Source of the DNA: Streptomyces sp. ERV7
GTDB lineage: Bacteria; Actinomycetota; Actinomycetes; Streptomycetales; Streptomycetaceae
Assembly: GCF_001653515.1 (NCBI RefSeq)
Contig: NZ_LYOY01000029.1
Location: forward strand, 558,001-622,000
DNA length: 64,000 nt
Reading direction: 5' to 3'
The notes under the pieces are model-generated. The model was not told the origin of the DNA, did no database searches, and was given only the letters and a program-made list of their open reading frames with translations. This document shows, piece by piece, positions 54,302 through 62,127 of this stretch. The position numbers were made by a program, and so were the translations under genes. Each line of letters opens with the position of its first letter. The first letter of the stretch is position 1.

Positions 54302-55630
54302 TTACGCCTTGTCGAACATGGCGCACATCGCGGCCGTCTGGAGCGACCTGGCGGCCTCGGCGAGCTCGGGGAAGGCGTCCGGGTGCTCGGCGAAGGCCTC
54401 CGTCGAGACCAGGACGGTGGCCGTGCGGGTGCCGGTGGGGTCGGTGACGTGGGTGCTGAGGTAGCCGGGGATGCCGCCGTCGTGCGCCCACACCGTGCCG
54501 CACGGGGTCACGGCGGTCTCGATGCCCAGCCCGTAGCCGGGCCCGTCCGGCCGGTCCGGGAACATCGGCACGGTGGTGCGCATCTGGGCCAGCTGGGCGG
54601 CGGGCAGCAGCTTGCCGGACATCAACGCGGTGGAGAACCGGGCCCAGTCGTGCGCGGTGGACACCACGGCCCCGGCCGCCCCGCCCCACGAGGGGTTGTT
54701 GTCGGAGACGTCCACATGACCGTCGCGGTGAGCCCCGGCGTAGTCCCGGTACTCGGCCGGCACCTTCGGCGGCATGTGGGCCGCATCGGGTTCGTACCCG
54801 TGGGCGTGCGGGCCGTGCCAGGCGGAGTCCGTCGCGTAGGAGGTGTGCCGGAGGCCGAGCGGCCGGGCGATTCGGTCACGTACCAGATCGGCCAGGCTCA
54901 CTCCCGTGACCTTCTCCAACACGGCACCGATCGCCGCGTAGTTGGTGTTGCTGTACGCCCATGCGCTGCCCGGCGCGAAGACCGGATCGTGCCCCACCCC
55001 GATCGCGAGCAGCTCCTCCGACGTCCATCGCCTCTGGTCCTTGCCCAATATCGCGGGCAGGAGCGCGGCATCCTCGGTGTAGTCGGACAGGCCACTGGTG
55101 TGGTTCAGCAGCATACGTATCGTGATCGCACGACCGTGGGGAACCTGGCCAGGAAGCCACTTGTCGACCGGGTCGGTGAGGGAAAGCCTGCTCTGAGCGA
55201 CGAGCTGCAGCACGAGGGTGGCCATCATGGTCTTGGTGTTGGAGCCCATCCGGAACTCGTCCCCCACCCCGAGGCGGTGATCCGACCGGGTCCAGGAAGC
55301 CTGCTCGGTGATCTCCAACGGCCGGCCTCGGCCGTCGTCCACCCGTACGATCACACCAGGCGCCCCTGCGCTGACCAATTCCCTTGCCAGCCGCTCCAGT
55401 CGGGCGTGCTGCCGCGCCTCGGTGCCGCCGGTCCCGGTGGCGTACGACGTGGTCGTGGCCACGGCCGTTCGGGCGGCCGCCCGTCCTGGCTGATCGAGGG
55501 TCATGAGGAGACCGGTCACCGCCAGGAGGGACGCCGCCGCCGTGAGGCGCCGACGGCGTCGGTGGACAGCGGGCCGGGACAGGGGCCGGGATGCCTGGGG
55601 CGAGCTGTCGGGCTGTAAGCCTGTGGTCAT
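54302..55630 (-). CDS. secreted serine hydrolase, class C beta-lactamase/DD-peptidase fold
   Basis: 442 residues. A long basic leader ([23 protein letters not shown]) gives export. The catalytic motifs are GSNTKTMM (SxxK), AYSNTNY (YxN) and [10 protein letters not shown] (HxG), in correct order and spacing for class C beta-lactamase-related D-alanyl-D-alanine carboxypeptidases and esterases. Likely acts on peptidoglycan peptides or esters outside the membrane. ATG at 55630; divergent from a VOC gene 201 bp away, with palindromic G/C tracts (GTTGTCCCCCAAC) in between. Confidence 0.88.
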   Translation of the reverse strand: MTTGLQPDSSPQASRPLSRPAVHRRRRRLTAAASLLAVTGLLMTLDQPGRAAARTAVATTTSYATGTGGTEARQHARLERLARELVSAGAPGVIVRVDDGRGRPLEITEQASWTRSDHRLGVGDEFRMGSNTKTMMATLVLQLVAQSRLSLTDPVDKWLPGQVPHGRAITIRMLLNHTSGLSDYTEDAALLPAILGKDQRRWTSEELLAIGVGHDPVFAPGSAWAYSNTNYAAIGAVLEKVTGVSLADLVRDRIARPLGLRHTSYATDSAWHGPHAHGYEPDAAHMPPKVPAEYRDYAGAHRDGHVDVSDNNPSWGGAAGAVVSTAHDWARFSTALMSGKLLPAAQLAQMRTTVPMFPDRPDGPGYGLGIETAVTPCGTVWAHDGGIPGYLSTHVTDPTGTRTATVLVSTEAFAEHPDAFPELAEAARSLQTAAMCAMFDKA

Positions 55631-55831
55631 ACCGACCAGCCTGGTGCACCGGCCATCGCTCTGTCAGTGAGGTATACCCCCGACTTGAGGGTGAGGTTGT
55701 CCCCCAACACCCACTCTGTCCCACCGCCTCGGTTTCTGGTTTGGGAGCCGTGACGGTGGAGAAGTCACTGGATGCTCACAGCTGCGACGCCGCCGCTTCT
55801 CGTACCGTTCCCTCAGCCCATGGAGACCCTC

Positions 55832-56620
55832 ATGTCCGATGTCAACAGCCCTTACCGGCCCGGCACTCCCTGCTGGGTCGACCTCGTGGCACCCGACCAG
55901 CAAGCGGCACTCGACTTCTACTGCGGCCTCTTCGGCTGGCAGGGCGAGGCCGGGGCGCCGGAGACCGGTGGGTACGCCGTCTGCACACTGAACGGGAAAC
56001 CCGTGGCCGGGATCACCACCGCGATATCGTCCGACGGCGGGTCCGCCCCACGGACCGTGTGGACCACCTACTTCGCCGTCTCGGACGTCGACGCGAGCGA
56101 GAAGGTGATCGCCGACAACGGGGGCACCGTGATCACCCCCGGCATGGACGTGCGCACGCTCGGCCGTATGTCGCTCGCCACCGACCCCACGGGCGCGGCG
56201 TTCGGCCAGTGGCAGGCCCGGGACTTCATCGGCGCGCAGGTCGTCAACGAACCCGGCGCGTTCATCTGGAGCGAGCTCAACACCAGCGACCCCGATGCCG
56301 CGGCACGCTTCTACACCAGTGCCCTGGGCATCACGAGCGCGCCGATGGAGGGCGAGGAGGGGTACTCCGCCCTCGCGGTGGAGGGGCGGGTCGTCGCCGG
56401 GATGCAGGGGCTCGACAAGCTCCCCGAGGGCACGCCGTCGCACTGGCTGACGTACTTCGCCGTCGACGACGCCGACGCCACCGCCGAGGCCGCGACCCGT
56501 ACCGGTGGCAGGGTCCTGAAGCCGCCGTTCGACATGAGCACCGGCCGGATGGCCGTCGTACAGGACCCGCAGGGCGGCAAGTTCGCCGTCATCACCCCGT
56601 TCCGCGCCGAAGCCGGCTGA
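55832..56620 (+). CDS. two-domain VOC-family protein
   Basis: 262 residues with two vicinal-oxygen-chelate domains: PGTPCWVDLVAPDQQAALDFYCGLFGW (first) and PGAFIWSELNTSDPDAAARFYTSALGI (second), each ending in a D-P-x-G turn (TDPTGAAF; QDPQGGKFAVI). The layout matches the CFP30B/glyoxalase-like group of actinobacteria. ATG at 55832 has GGAG upstream. Enzymatic role unknown. Ends in a strong hairpin. Confidence 0.9.
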   Translation: MSDVNSPYRPGTPCWVDLVAPDQQAALDFYCGLFGWQGEAGAPETGGYAVCTLNGKPVAGITTAISSDGGSAPRTVWTTYFAVSDVDASEKVIADNGGTVITPGMDVRTLGRMSLATDPTGAAFGQWQARDFIGAQVVNEPGAFIWSELNTSDPDAAARFYTSALGITSAPMEGEEGYSALAVEGRVVAGMQGLDKLPEGTPSHWLTYFAVDDADATAEAATRTGGRVLKPPFDMSTGRMAVVQDPQGGKFAVITPFRAEAG

Positions 56621-56642
56621 CCCGGGAATCCCCCTGGGAGAC

Positions 56643-56694
56643 GACCGCGACGGAGGAGGGGACCGGGGTCCGTTCTCCCTCCTCCGTCGTGGTC
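56643..56694 (+). terminator. strong hairpin terminator after the VOC gene
   Basis: An 18-bp stem with one mismatch (GACCGCGACGGAGGAGGG, 56643-56660, with 56677-56694) encloses a 16-nt loop, 23 bp after the stop. Confidence 0.8.
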
Positions 56695-57007
56695 GATGCC
56701 CCTATGACGAAGTAGCCGCCGCCCCGGTCCCACAGATGCCGCATGGACAGAGCTGGACCCTCGGATCCAAGGGAGATCAACGGAAGCTCAACGAGCCCCA
56801 ACGTGCCGCCGAGCGCGGGCACTTCGGTCCGGCTCAGCGAGGTCGATCCCGATCCGCCTGCCACCGCCTCGACCGGAGACAAGGAATCGCTACACAACGT
56901 GTCCGGATATGTGCGGTGCGTACTTGAGGTGTGGTGTGCGGAATGAGACAGTCACAGACTGCAAGGGCCTTCAGGCGCGACCGCAGGGCGTTCGGAGGGG
57001 TACACCG
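56695..57007. other. unassigned intergenic stretch
   Basis: About 310 bp between the terminator and the small-gene operon. A 67-codon plus-strand frame (56743-56946, MDRAGPSDPREINGSS...) is open but has no ribosome site and only moderate codon bias; a minus-strand frame is equally plausible. I cannot decide whether any is a gene. The promoter of the following operon should lie in the last ~100 bp. Confidence 0.4.
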
Positions 57008-57349
57008 ATGACCGTGCTCAGCATCTACTCACCAGGGACACTCACCACCGGCGGGTCCGGCTTCCACTCGGCCTCGCAGGGCGTCAGCAACCCGTTCGCC
57101 ACACCGAGCGCGGTGTGGATCCAGTGCACGACCAAGTACGTCGCCGGGAACGGGCAGTCCGACTTCGGGATCTCCCAGGTCAACCTCATCGACGACAACG
57201 GGCAGTTCCAGGCGGTGAACTACGGGGACGACCGCTTCGGCACGTACCTGGCGCGGCTGTTCGTGCCACGGCTGCTCGGGCTCACCGTCATCGCCCGCAC
57301 CTACGACGCGGCCATCGAGGGCACACTGACCCTCTTCTCCTGGGGATGA
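57008..57349 (+). CDS. hypothetical small beta-rich protein
   Basis: A 113-residue protein with no signal peptide and no recognised domain. It is rich in Gly, Ser, Thr and aromatic residues in an alternating pattern (TTKYVAGNGQSDFGISQVNLIDDNGQFQAVNY; LTVIARTYDAAIEGTLTLFSWG), suggesting a small beta-sandwich. ATG at 57008 is preceded by GGAGGGG at good spacing, and codon use is typical, so it is probably real. Its stop overlaps the start of the next gene (ATGA). Function unknown. Confidence 0.7.
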   Translation: MTVLSIYSPGTLTTGGSGFHSASQGVSNPFATPSAVWIQCTTKYVAGNGQSDFGISQVNLIDDNGQFQAVNYGDDRFGTYLARLFVPRLLGLTVIARTYDAAIEGTLTLFSWG

Positions 57350-57606
57350 TGACCACCATGCAGCCACAGTCGACCGACGGCATCCAGACGACCGTGCGCA
57401 CCTTCGTGGTCCGCTCGGCCGAGACCGGCGACATCATCCACGTCCACGAAGAGCTCACCTTCGCCCACACCCCGCCCAGCGAGGAACGCGGCGAGGACCG
57501 GGCGCTCCGCCTCCTCGGCGAGCAAGGCCGCAACGCCACGGCCGAAGAGGTCGAACCTGGCTACCGCCACCCCGTCACCCTGCCGGACGGCCCCTCGCGC
57601 GCCTGA
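57346..57606 (+). CDS. hypothetical small acidic protein, coupled to the preceding gene
   Basis: An 86-residue product from ATG 57346 (57349 or 57358 possible). An N-terminal beta segment (IQTTVRTFVVRSAETGDIIHVHEELTFA) is followed by a charged helix (PSEERGEDRALRLLGEQGRNATAEEV) and a Pro-rich end. No domain recognised. The 4-bp overlap implies co-translation with the 113-residue protein, so the two may interact. A hairpin follows 25 bp after the stop. Confidence 0.65.
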   Translation: MMTTMQPQSTDGIQTTVRTFVVRSAETGDIIHVHEELTFAHTPPSEERGEDRALRLLGEQGRNATAEEVEPGYRHPVTLPDGPSRA

Positions 57607-57631
57607 CCCGGCAGGCGCGTCGAGACCGGGC

Positions 57632-57667
57632 GCGGCGGCGCCCCCGCGCTCCCGGGTGCGCCGCCGC
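57632..57667 (+). terminator. hairpin terminator after the small-gene operon
   Basis: GCGGCGGCGC (57632-57641) pairs with GCGCCGCCGC (57658-57667) around a 16-nt loop, shortly after the stop at 57606. Confidence 0.65.
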
Positions 57668-57722
57668 GGCAGCGGAGCGCGGTGCTCAGTGTGCGGACGG
57701 TCACCTTGACGACCGTCGACGC

Positions 57723-57741
57723 TTAGGCCAGCCTTACCTTC
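57723..57741 (+). promoter_or_regulatory. iron-box-like operator (DmdR type)
   Basis: TTAGGCCAGCCTTACCTTC resembles the 19-bp iron box (TTAGGTTAGGCTAACCTAA) bound by DmdR/DtxR repressors in Streptomyces, best in the left half. It lies ~55-70 bp before the membrane-protein ATG, where an operator would be expected. Confidence 0.6.
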
Positions 57742-57793
57742 GCTCACCGCGCACCGGGGTGGGCACGCCCCGCAGAAGATCCCTGGAGCAACC

Positions 57794-58372
57794 ATGTCCG
57801 CCGCCGACGTCACCGCGAGCCCCCACAGACCGGGGCACGACACGGAGCTGCTCCAGCTGCCCCGGTGGTGCGGGTCCGTGGCGGTGTCCCTCGCGGTATG
57901 CGCCGGCTGGGCGGCCACGATATGGATCGCCCTGCATCTGAAGGCCGACGCCACGCTGCACACCGCGGCGCTGTTCGTGCACCTCGCCTCCCTGATCCTG
58001 GGCTTCGGCGCCGTGCTCGCGGTCGACTACTACGGCGCCCTGTGGCTCAGGGGCCGCAAGACCCTCCGCGAGGTGCTCGACTTCACGGGCCCCTTGCACG
58101 TCCCCGTGTGGCTCGGCCTCGGCGGGCTGCTCTTCAGCGGCGCCTTCCTGCATCCCGATCTCGGTTCACCGCTGACGTGCCTCAAGCTCGTCCTCGTTCT
58201 TGTGCTCTCGCTCAACGGTGTCCAGGCGTCCGCCCTGCACCGCCGGCTCGCCGCCGTCGACGGTGGCCCGGTCGGCCCCTCACTGCTGATCCGCAGCGCC
58301 GTGACCGCCGCTGTCTCGCAGGGCGCCTGGTGGGGCGCCGTCGTGATCGGCTTCCTGAACAGCCGGCACTGA
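57794..58372 (+). CDS. four/five-TM membrane protein, putatively iron-regulated
   Basis: 192 residues with hydrophobic segments at ~28-48, 55-78 (LHTAALFVHLASLILGFGAVLAVDYYGALWL), ~102-118, ~130-148 and ~165-188. The family is not confidently recognised. His/Tyr residues inside helices (FVHLASL, VDYYGAL) could bind heme or metal, but this is speculative. ATG at 57794 has TGGAG upstream. An iron-box-like site in its promoter suggests expression in iron shortage. Alone between the small-gene operon and epoxide hydrolase. Confidence 0.8.
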   Translation: MSAADVTASPHRPGHDTELLQLPRWCGSVAVSLAVCAGWAATIWIALHLKADATLHTAALFVHLASLILGFGAVLAVDYYGALWLRGRKTLREVLDFTGPLHVPVWLGLGGLLFSGAFLHPDLGSPLTCLKLVLVLVLSLNGVQASALHRRLAAVDGGPVGPSLLIRSAVTAAVSQGAWWGAVVIGFLNSRH

Positions 58373-58470
58373 TAGCCCCACCGGGCAGCGTGGACGACAG
58401 GCGCTGACGCCCGGGCCTCCCGTTAAATCCCTTGATCACCCATCGGGCCGTCCATCTAGGCTGCGCCCCC

Positions 58471-59694
58471 ATGACGACATCCCCGGACGAGGGCATCCGA
58501 CCGTTCCGTATTGCGATTCCGGACAGCGAGCTGGACGACCTGCACCACCGCCTCGACCGCACCCGCTGGCCCGACGAGCTGCCGGGCGTCGGCTGGGCCT
58601 ACGGTGTTCCGCGCGACTATCTGCGGGAGCTGGTGCACCACTGGCGGTACGCGTACGACTGGCGGGCGGCGGAGGCGCGGCTGAACCAATGGCCGCAGTT
58701 CACGACCACGATCGACGGCGCCGATGTCCACTTCGCGCACATCCGCTCCCCGGAACCGGACGCCACGCCTCTGATCATCACGCACGGCTGGCCGGGCTCC
58801 TTCGTCGAGTTCGAGCGGATCGTGGGCCCGCTCACCGACCCCCGCGCACACGGCGGCGACCCCGCCGACGCCTTCCACCTGGTCCTGCCGAGCATTCCCG
58901 GCTTCGGGTTCTCCGGCCCCACCCGCGAGACGGGCTGGGAGTACCACCGCGTCGGCGCCGCCTTCGCCGAGCTGATGCACCGGCTGGGCTACGAGCGTTA
59001 CGGCACCCAGGGCGGTGACTGGGGCGCGGCCATCTCGCGTGAACTCGGCCGCATCCGCCCCGGCCAGGTCATCGGCGTCCACCTCAACATCATCCCCGGC
59101 GCCGGAGCGACGGCCGAGCCGACCGCGGCGGAACTCGCCGCCCTGACCCCCGCGGAGCGGGAACGCACCCTCGCCTCCTGGGAGCGGATGCGGGCCTGGA
59201 GCCGCGAGAAGCAGGGCTACGCCGACCTCCAGTCGACCCGTCCGCAGACCCTCGCCTACGCCCTCACCGACTCCCCCGTCGGCCAGCTCGCCTGGATAGC
59301 CGAGAAGTTCAAGGAGTGGACGGACTCCGGCGACCGGCCGGAGGACGCCGTAGACCGCGACCACCTCCTGACGAACGTGATGCTCTACTGGCTCACCGGC
59401 ACCGCGGGCTCCTCCGGGCGCATCTACTACGAGCGTGCCCACGCGGACCACTGGGGCCTGCCGCCCGAGCCGTCCGCGACCCCCACCGCGTACGCCGCGT
59501 TCCCGCAGGAGAACTTCATCGTCCTGCGCCACATCGCCGAACGCACCAACAACATCGTCCGCTGGACGGAGTTCGACCGAGGCGGCCACTTCGCCGCGAT
59601 GGAACAACCCGACCTGCTCATCGGCGACATCCGCGCCTTCTTCCGGGACTTGCGCGGCTCCACCCCCTCGGGGACGGGGGAAGCAACCGCGTAA
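58471..59694 (+). CDS. epoxide hydrolase (microsomal type)
   Basis: A 407-residue alpha/beta-hydrolase with an EHN N-terminal domain (IRPFRIAIPDSELDDLHHRLDRTRWPDELPG). Other motifs are oxyanion motif HGWPGSFVEFERI, nucleophile Asp in TQGGDWGAAISRELG, ring-opening Tyr in SSGRIYYERA and catalytic His in RGGHFAAMEQPDLL. It hydrates epoxides to diols; substrates range from xenobiotics to natural products. ATG at 58471. It is the last gene of the accessory segment; the stop is 6 bp from the GNAT remnant. Confidence 0.94.
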   Translation: MTTSPDEGIRPFRIAIPDSELDDLHHRLDRTRWPDELPGVGWAYGVPRDYLRELVHHWRYAYDWRAAEARLNQWPQFTTTIDGADVHFAHIRSPEPDATPLIITHGWPGSFVEFERIVGPLTDPRAHGGDPADAFHLVLPSIPGFGFSGPTRETGWEYHRVGAAFAELMHRLGYERYGTQGGDWGAAISRELGRIRPGQVIGVHLNIIPGAGATAEPTAAELAALTPAERERTLASWERMRAWSREKQGYADLQSTRPQTLAYALTDSPVGQLAWIAEKFKEWTDSGDRPEDAVDRDHLLTNVMLYWLTGTAGSSGRIYYERAHADHWGLPPEPSATPTAYAAFPQENFIVLRHIAERTNNIVRWTEFDRGGHFAAMEQPDLLIGDIRAFFRDLRGSTPSGTGEATA

Positions 59695-59700
59695 CGTGCG

Positions 59701-59838
59701 CTGCCCGTCGGGGTGTACCGGGAAGTCGGGCGGAAGTTCGGCAGGTACTGGGACGTGGCCTGGTTCCAGAGGCCGCTGCGGACCGCCGGAACCAGTCCTC
59801 TTCCCGGTGCCGGTGTGCTCGGGTCAGAGGCCGTTTGA
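59701..59838 (+). pseudogene. C-terminal remnant of a GNAT acetyltransferase
   Basis: In the frame starting at 59701 the DNA reads LPVGVYREVGRKFGRYWDV, continuing AWFQRPL and a short tail to a TGA at 59836-59838. G-x-Y-R-E-V-G-x-K-F-G-R-x-x-D-V is the classic C-terminus of phosphinothricin-type GNAT acetyltransferases. The other ~130 residues are missing; the epoxide hydrolase stop lies 6 bp upstream. The remnant overlaps the 3' end of the zinc-ribbon gene by 15 bp, as an ancestral convergent pair might. Confidence 0.75.
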
Positions 59839-60606
59839 GCTGGACCGGCCGAAGAACTCGACCTCCGCGATGGCGACCTGCTTGTCGCCGGAGGCCGCGT
59901 AGGCCGACTCGACCGTGAGGCGGACCCGGACGGCGTCGCCGACGCGGAAGGGGCGGCGCTGGCCGCCCGCGCCCTGGTCCAGGGTGATCTCGCGGGTCGT
60001 GGTCTTCCCGTCCTTCGTCAGCACCGTCGCCTTGATGCGGTGCGGCAGCGCCGAGCCGCCCAGCTTGTCCGCGCGCGCGGAGACACCGGGGGTGATGATC
60101 ACGTCCAGCAGCCGGGTGGGCTCGGTGAAGTTGAACTCGATCCACTCCCCCCGGCCCGAGTCCGAGACACCCGGACCCCACCAGGTGTTGCTGCGCTTGT
60201 CGATGGCGAGCTGCGGCTGGTGACCACCGTAGGAGTGGGAGGCCCGGACGCCGTCCGGCGCGACGGGGGCACGCTTGGCGAAGTGGTCGCGTACGGAATG
60301 GACGCCGTCGGGGATGTAGACGACGCCGAGGATGACGAGGGTCACGGCGAGCGCCGCACCGACCCAGGTGCCGATGCGGTCGAACACGCGGCGCAGCGGC
60401 GGCCGTTCCCCGGCCCAGGGAGTCTCGCTCCGCCGTCCGAAGAGCCGACGCCACCAGGGAAGGTGGGCGGGAGGCTGTGCGGCCTCGTCGGCGAGGGGCA
60501 TCGCACAGCGGCCGCAGAAGTGGCGGTCGGGGCGGTTGGGGGTGGAACACCAGCGGCACGGCGGGCCACCGCGACCGAAAGGTTCTGATTTGCGCCCGGC
60601 CTTCAC
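59824..60606 (-). CDS. zinc-ribbon, membrane-anchored discoidin-like protein
   Basis: 260 residues: an N-terminal zinc ribbon with two CxxC pairs (CRWCSTPNRPDRHFCGRC), a basic linker and one TM (VGAALAVTLVILGVVYIP, ~80-97). An external F5/8-type-C (discoidin) carbohydrate-binding-like domain follows (GGHQPQLAIDKRSNTWWGPG...GEWIEFNFTEPTRLLDVIITPG). GTG at 60606 lies inside repeat-like sequence, so the true start may be slightly downstream. Comparable proteins occur across actinobacteria; function unknown. Confidence 0.82.
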   Translation of the reverse strand: MKAGRKSEPFGRGGPPCRWCSTPNRPDRHFCGRCAMPLADEAAQPPAHLPWWRRLFGRRSETPWAGERPPLRRVFDRIGTWVGAALAVTLVILGVVYIPDGVHSVRDHFAKRAPVAPDGVRASHSYGGHQPQLAIDKRSNTWWGPGVSDSGRGEWIEFNFTEPTRLLDVIITPGVSARADKLGGSALPHRIKATVLTKDGKTTTREITLDQGAGGQRRPFRVGDAVRVRLTVESAYAASGDKQVAIAEVEFFGRSSSNGL

Positions 60607-60646
60607 CTGCGGGCCGGTGGGGCCCCTTCTGGGCCCGGTGTTTGTC

Positions 60647-60779
60647 TGCGGGCCGGTGGTGGGCTGGTCGCGCAGTTCCCCGCGCCCCTAAAAGCCTGTG
60701 GCTGAGCTGGGTTCTCCGGCTGCCGCCAACCCCCTCAGGGGCGCGGGGAACTGCGCGAGCAACCCACCACCGGCCCGCA
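60647..60779. repeat. best-preserved copy of the long inverted-repeat element
   Basis: Two 43-bp arms (60647-60689 and 60737-60779) are inverted copies with only two mismatches, around a 47-bp centre. The 133-bp element could fold into a very long hairpin. A partial extra copy of the outer arm (TGCGGGCCGGTGG) is at 60608-60620. It lies between two minus-strand genes. Confidence 0.9.
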
Positions 60780-60844
60780 CACGAACTCCGGGCCAGAAAG
60801 GGGCGCCGGGACGCGGGCGAGCCACGGGTGCGAGAGGGGCGCGC

Positions 60845-61069
60845 TCAGTCCTCCGGGCCGGAGGCCTTGTCGTGCCACTTCGGGTCCGTCTCCCACTCCA
60901 GGTTGCGCTCCTGGGCGGTCTGCATCGCGTGCTCCGCCTCCTCACGGCTCGCGTAGGGGCCGAAGCGGTCCTTCGCGGGGCACTCCGGGCCCTCCTCGAC
61001 CTTGGCGTGGACCAGGCAGTAGTACCACTCGCCCGGTTTGCCGGCCGTGCGCTTCTTGAACAGGGCCAT
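60845..61069 (-). CDS. small conserved protein of unknown function
   Basis: 74 residues ([56 protein letters not shown]...). The compact charged sequence with WYYC and a C-terminal helix is conserved among streptomycetes as far as I recall. ATG at 61069 has GGAG upstream. The two Cys and the [13 protein letters not shown] turn suggest a small folded domain. Divergent from map. Confidence 0.75.
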   Translation of the reverse strand: MALFKKRTAGKPGEWYYCLVHAKVEEGPECPAKDRFGPYASREEAEHAMQTAQERNLEWETDPKWHDKASGPED

Positions 61070-61146
61070 ACGGAGGCTCCTTCCTCGGCCCGTCCTCGGG
61101 CCTTCTCGACCATGCTGCCCCAACGCGGCTCGATAGACTCGCCGGC

Positions 61147-62004
61147 ATGTCCGCCCAGTCGCTGCTCGTACCAGGGGAGCTCTCTCCCACCCGCTCCGTC
61201 CCGGGGAACATCCGCCGCCCCGAGTACGTCGGGAAGCCCATGCCCACGCCGTACACCGGCCCCGAGGTGCAGACCGCCGAAACGATTGAGCTCATGCGGA
61301 TCGCGGGCCGTATCGCCGCCCGCGCGATGGAGGAGGCCGCCAAGCTCATCGCGCCCGGCGTGACCACCGACGAGCTCGACCGCGTCGCGCACGAGTACAT
61401 GTGCGACCACGGCGCGTACCCCTCGACGCTGGGCTACCGGGGCTTCCCCAAGTCCCTGTGCAGCTCGGTCAACGAGGTCATCTGCCACGGCATCCCGGAC
61501 TCCACCGTCCTGAACGACGGCGACATCGTGAACCTCGACGTCACCGCGTACATCGGCGGCGTGCACGGCGACAACAACGCCACCTACTTCTGCGGCGATG
61601 TCGACGAGGAGTCGAAGCTGCTGGTCGAGCGGACCCGGGAGTCCCTCAACCGCGCCATCAAGGCGGTCAGGCCGGGCCGCCAGATCAACATCATCGGGCG
61701 CGTCATCGAGTCGTACGCCAAGCGGTTCGGCTACGGCGTCGTGCGCGACTTCACCGGGCACGGCATCAGCACCGCCTTCCACTCCGGCCTGATCGTGCCG
61801 CACTACGACGCGCCGCACGCCACCACCGTGATCAAGCCGGGGATGACCTTCACCATCGAGCCGATGCTGACGCTGGGGACGCACGAGTACGACATGTGGG
61901 AGGACGGCTGGACGGTCGTCACCCGCGACCGCAAGCGGACGGCCCAGTTCGAGCACACCCTGGTGGTGACCGAGACCGGCGCGGAAATCCTCACGCTGCC
62001 CTGA
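61147..62004 (+). CDS. map: methionine aminopeptidase type I
   Basis: A 285-residue metalloprotease that removes initiator Met. Metal ligands are seen in order: Asp in [20 protein letters not shown] (two Asp), His in [13 protein letters not shown], Glu in FTIEPML and Glu in QFEHTLVVT. The N-terminal ~40-residue extension ([21 protein letters not shown]) is the actinobacterial MapB-like form with a PxxP-type linker. Start ATG 61147. Streptomyces carry more than one map; this copy is not the one in the ribosomal cluster. Confidence 0.95.
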   Translation: MSAQSLLVPGELSPTRSVPGNIRRPEYVGKPMPTPYTGPEVQTAETIELMRIAGRIAARAMEEAAKLIAPGVTTDELDRVAHEYMCDHGAYPSTLGYRGFPKSLCSSVNEVICHGIPDSTVLNDGDIVNLDVTAYIGGVHGDNNATYFCGDVDEESKLLVERTRESLNRAIKAVRPGRQINIIGRVIESYAKRFGYGVVRDFTGHGISTAFHSGLIVPHYDAPHATTVIKPGMTFTIEPMLTLGTHEYDMWEDGWTVVTRDRKRTAQFEHTLVVTETGAEILTLP

Positions 62005-62057
62005 TCGGGGCCCCGCCTCCCGGGGTACGTATTTACCGACAGGTCGTCGGGAACCAG

Positions 62058-62086
62058 TTGACTTAGGTAAGCCTAAGTAGCAGGAT
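62058..62086 (+). promoter_or_regulatory. iron-box promoter of the heme oxygenase gene
   Basis: -35 TTGACT (62058-62063) and -10 CAGGAT (62081-62086) are 17 bp apart. Over the -35/spacer lies CTTAGGTAAGCCTAAG (62062-62077), a palindrome with two 6-bp half-sites that matches the DmdR/DtxR iron box. Repression in iron-replete cells is expected. Confidence 0.85.
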
Positions 62087-62127
62087 CGGTGCTGGTTCCC
62101 GTACCCCTCGGTCTCCGGAGGCACGCC

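Noticed and set aside
56743-56946. A possible 67-residue gene (or RiPP-like precursor) before the small-gene operon
   Set aside because: No ribosome site, only moderate codon bias, no leader/core pattern and no modifying enzymes nearby.
41770-59694. Calling the accessory segment a prophage, ICE or biosynthetic gene cluster
   Set aside because: No integrase, conjugation, structural phage, PKS, NRPS, terpene or RiPP core genes were found.
60647-60779. Interpreting the long inverted repeats as CRISPR repeats or an IS
   Set aside because: No regular spacers, no cas genes and no transposase; the arms are inverted, not direct.
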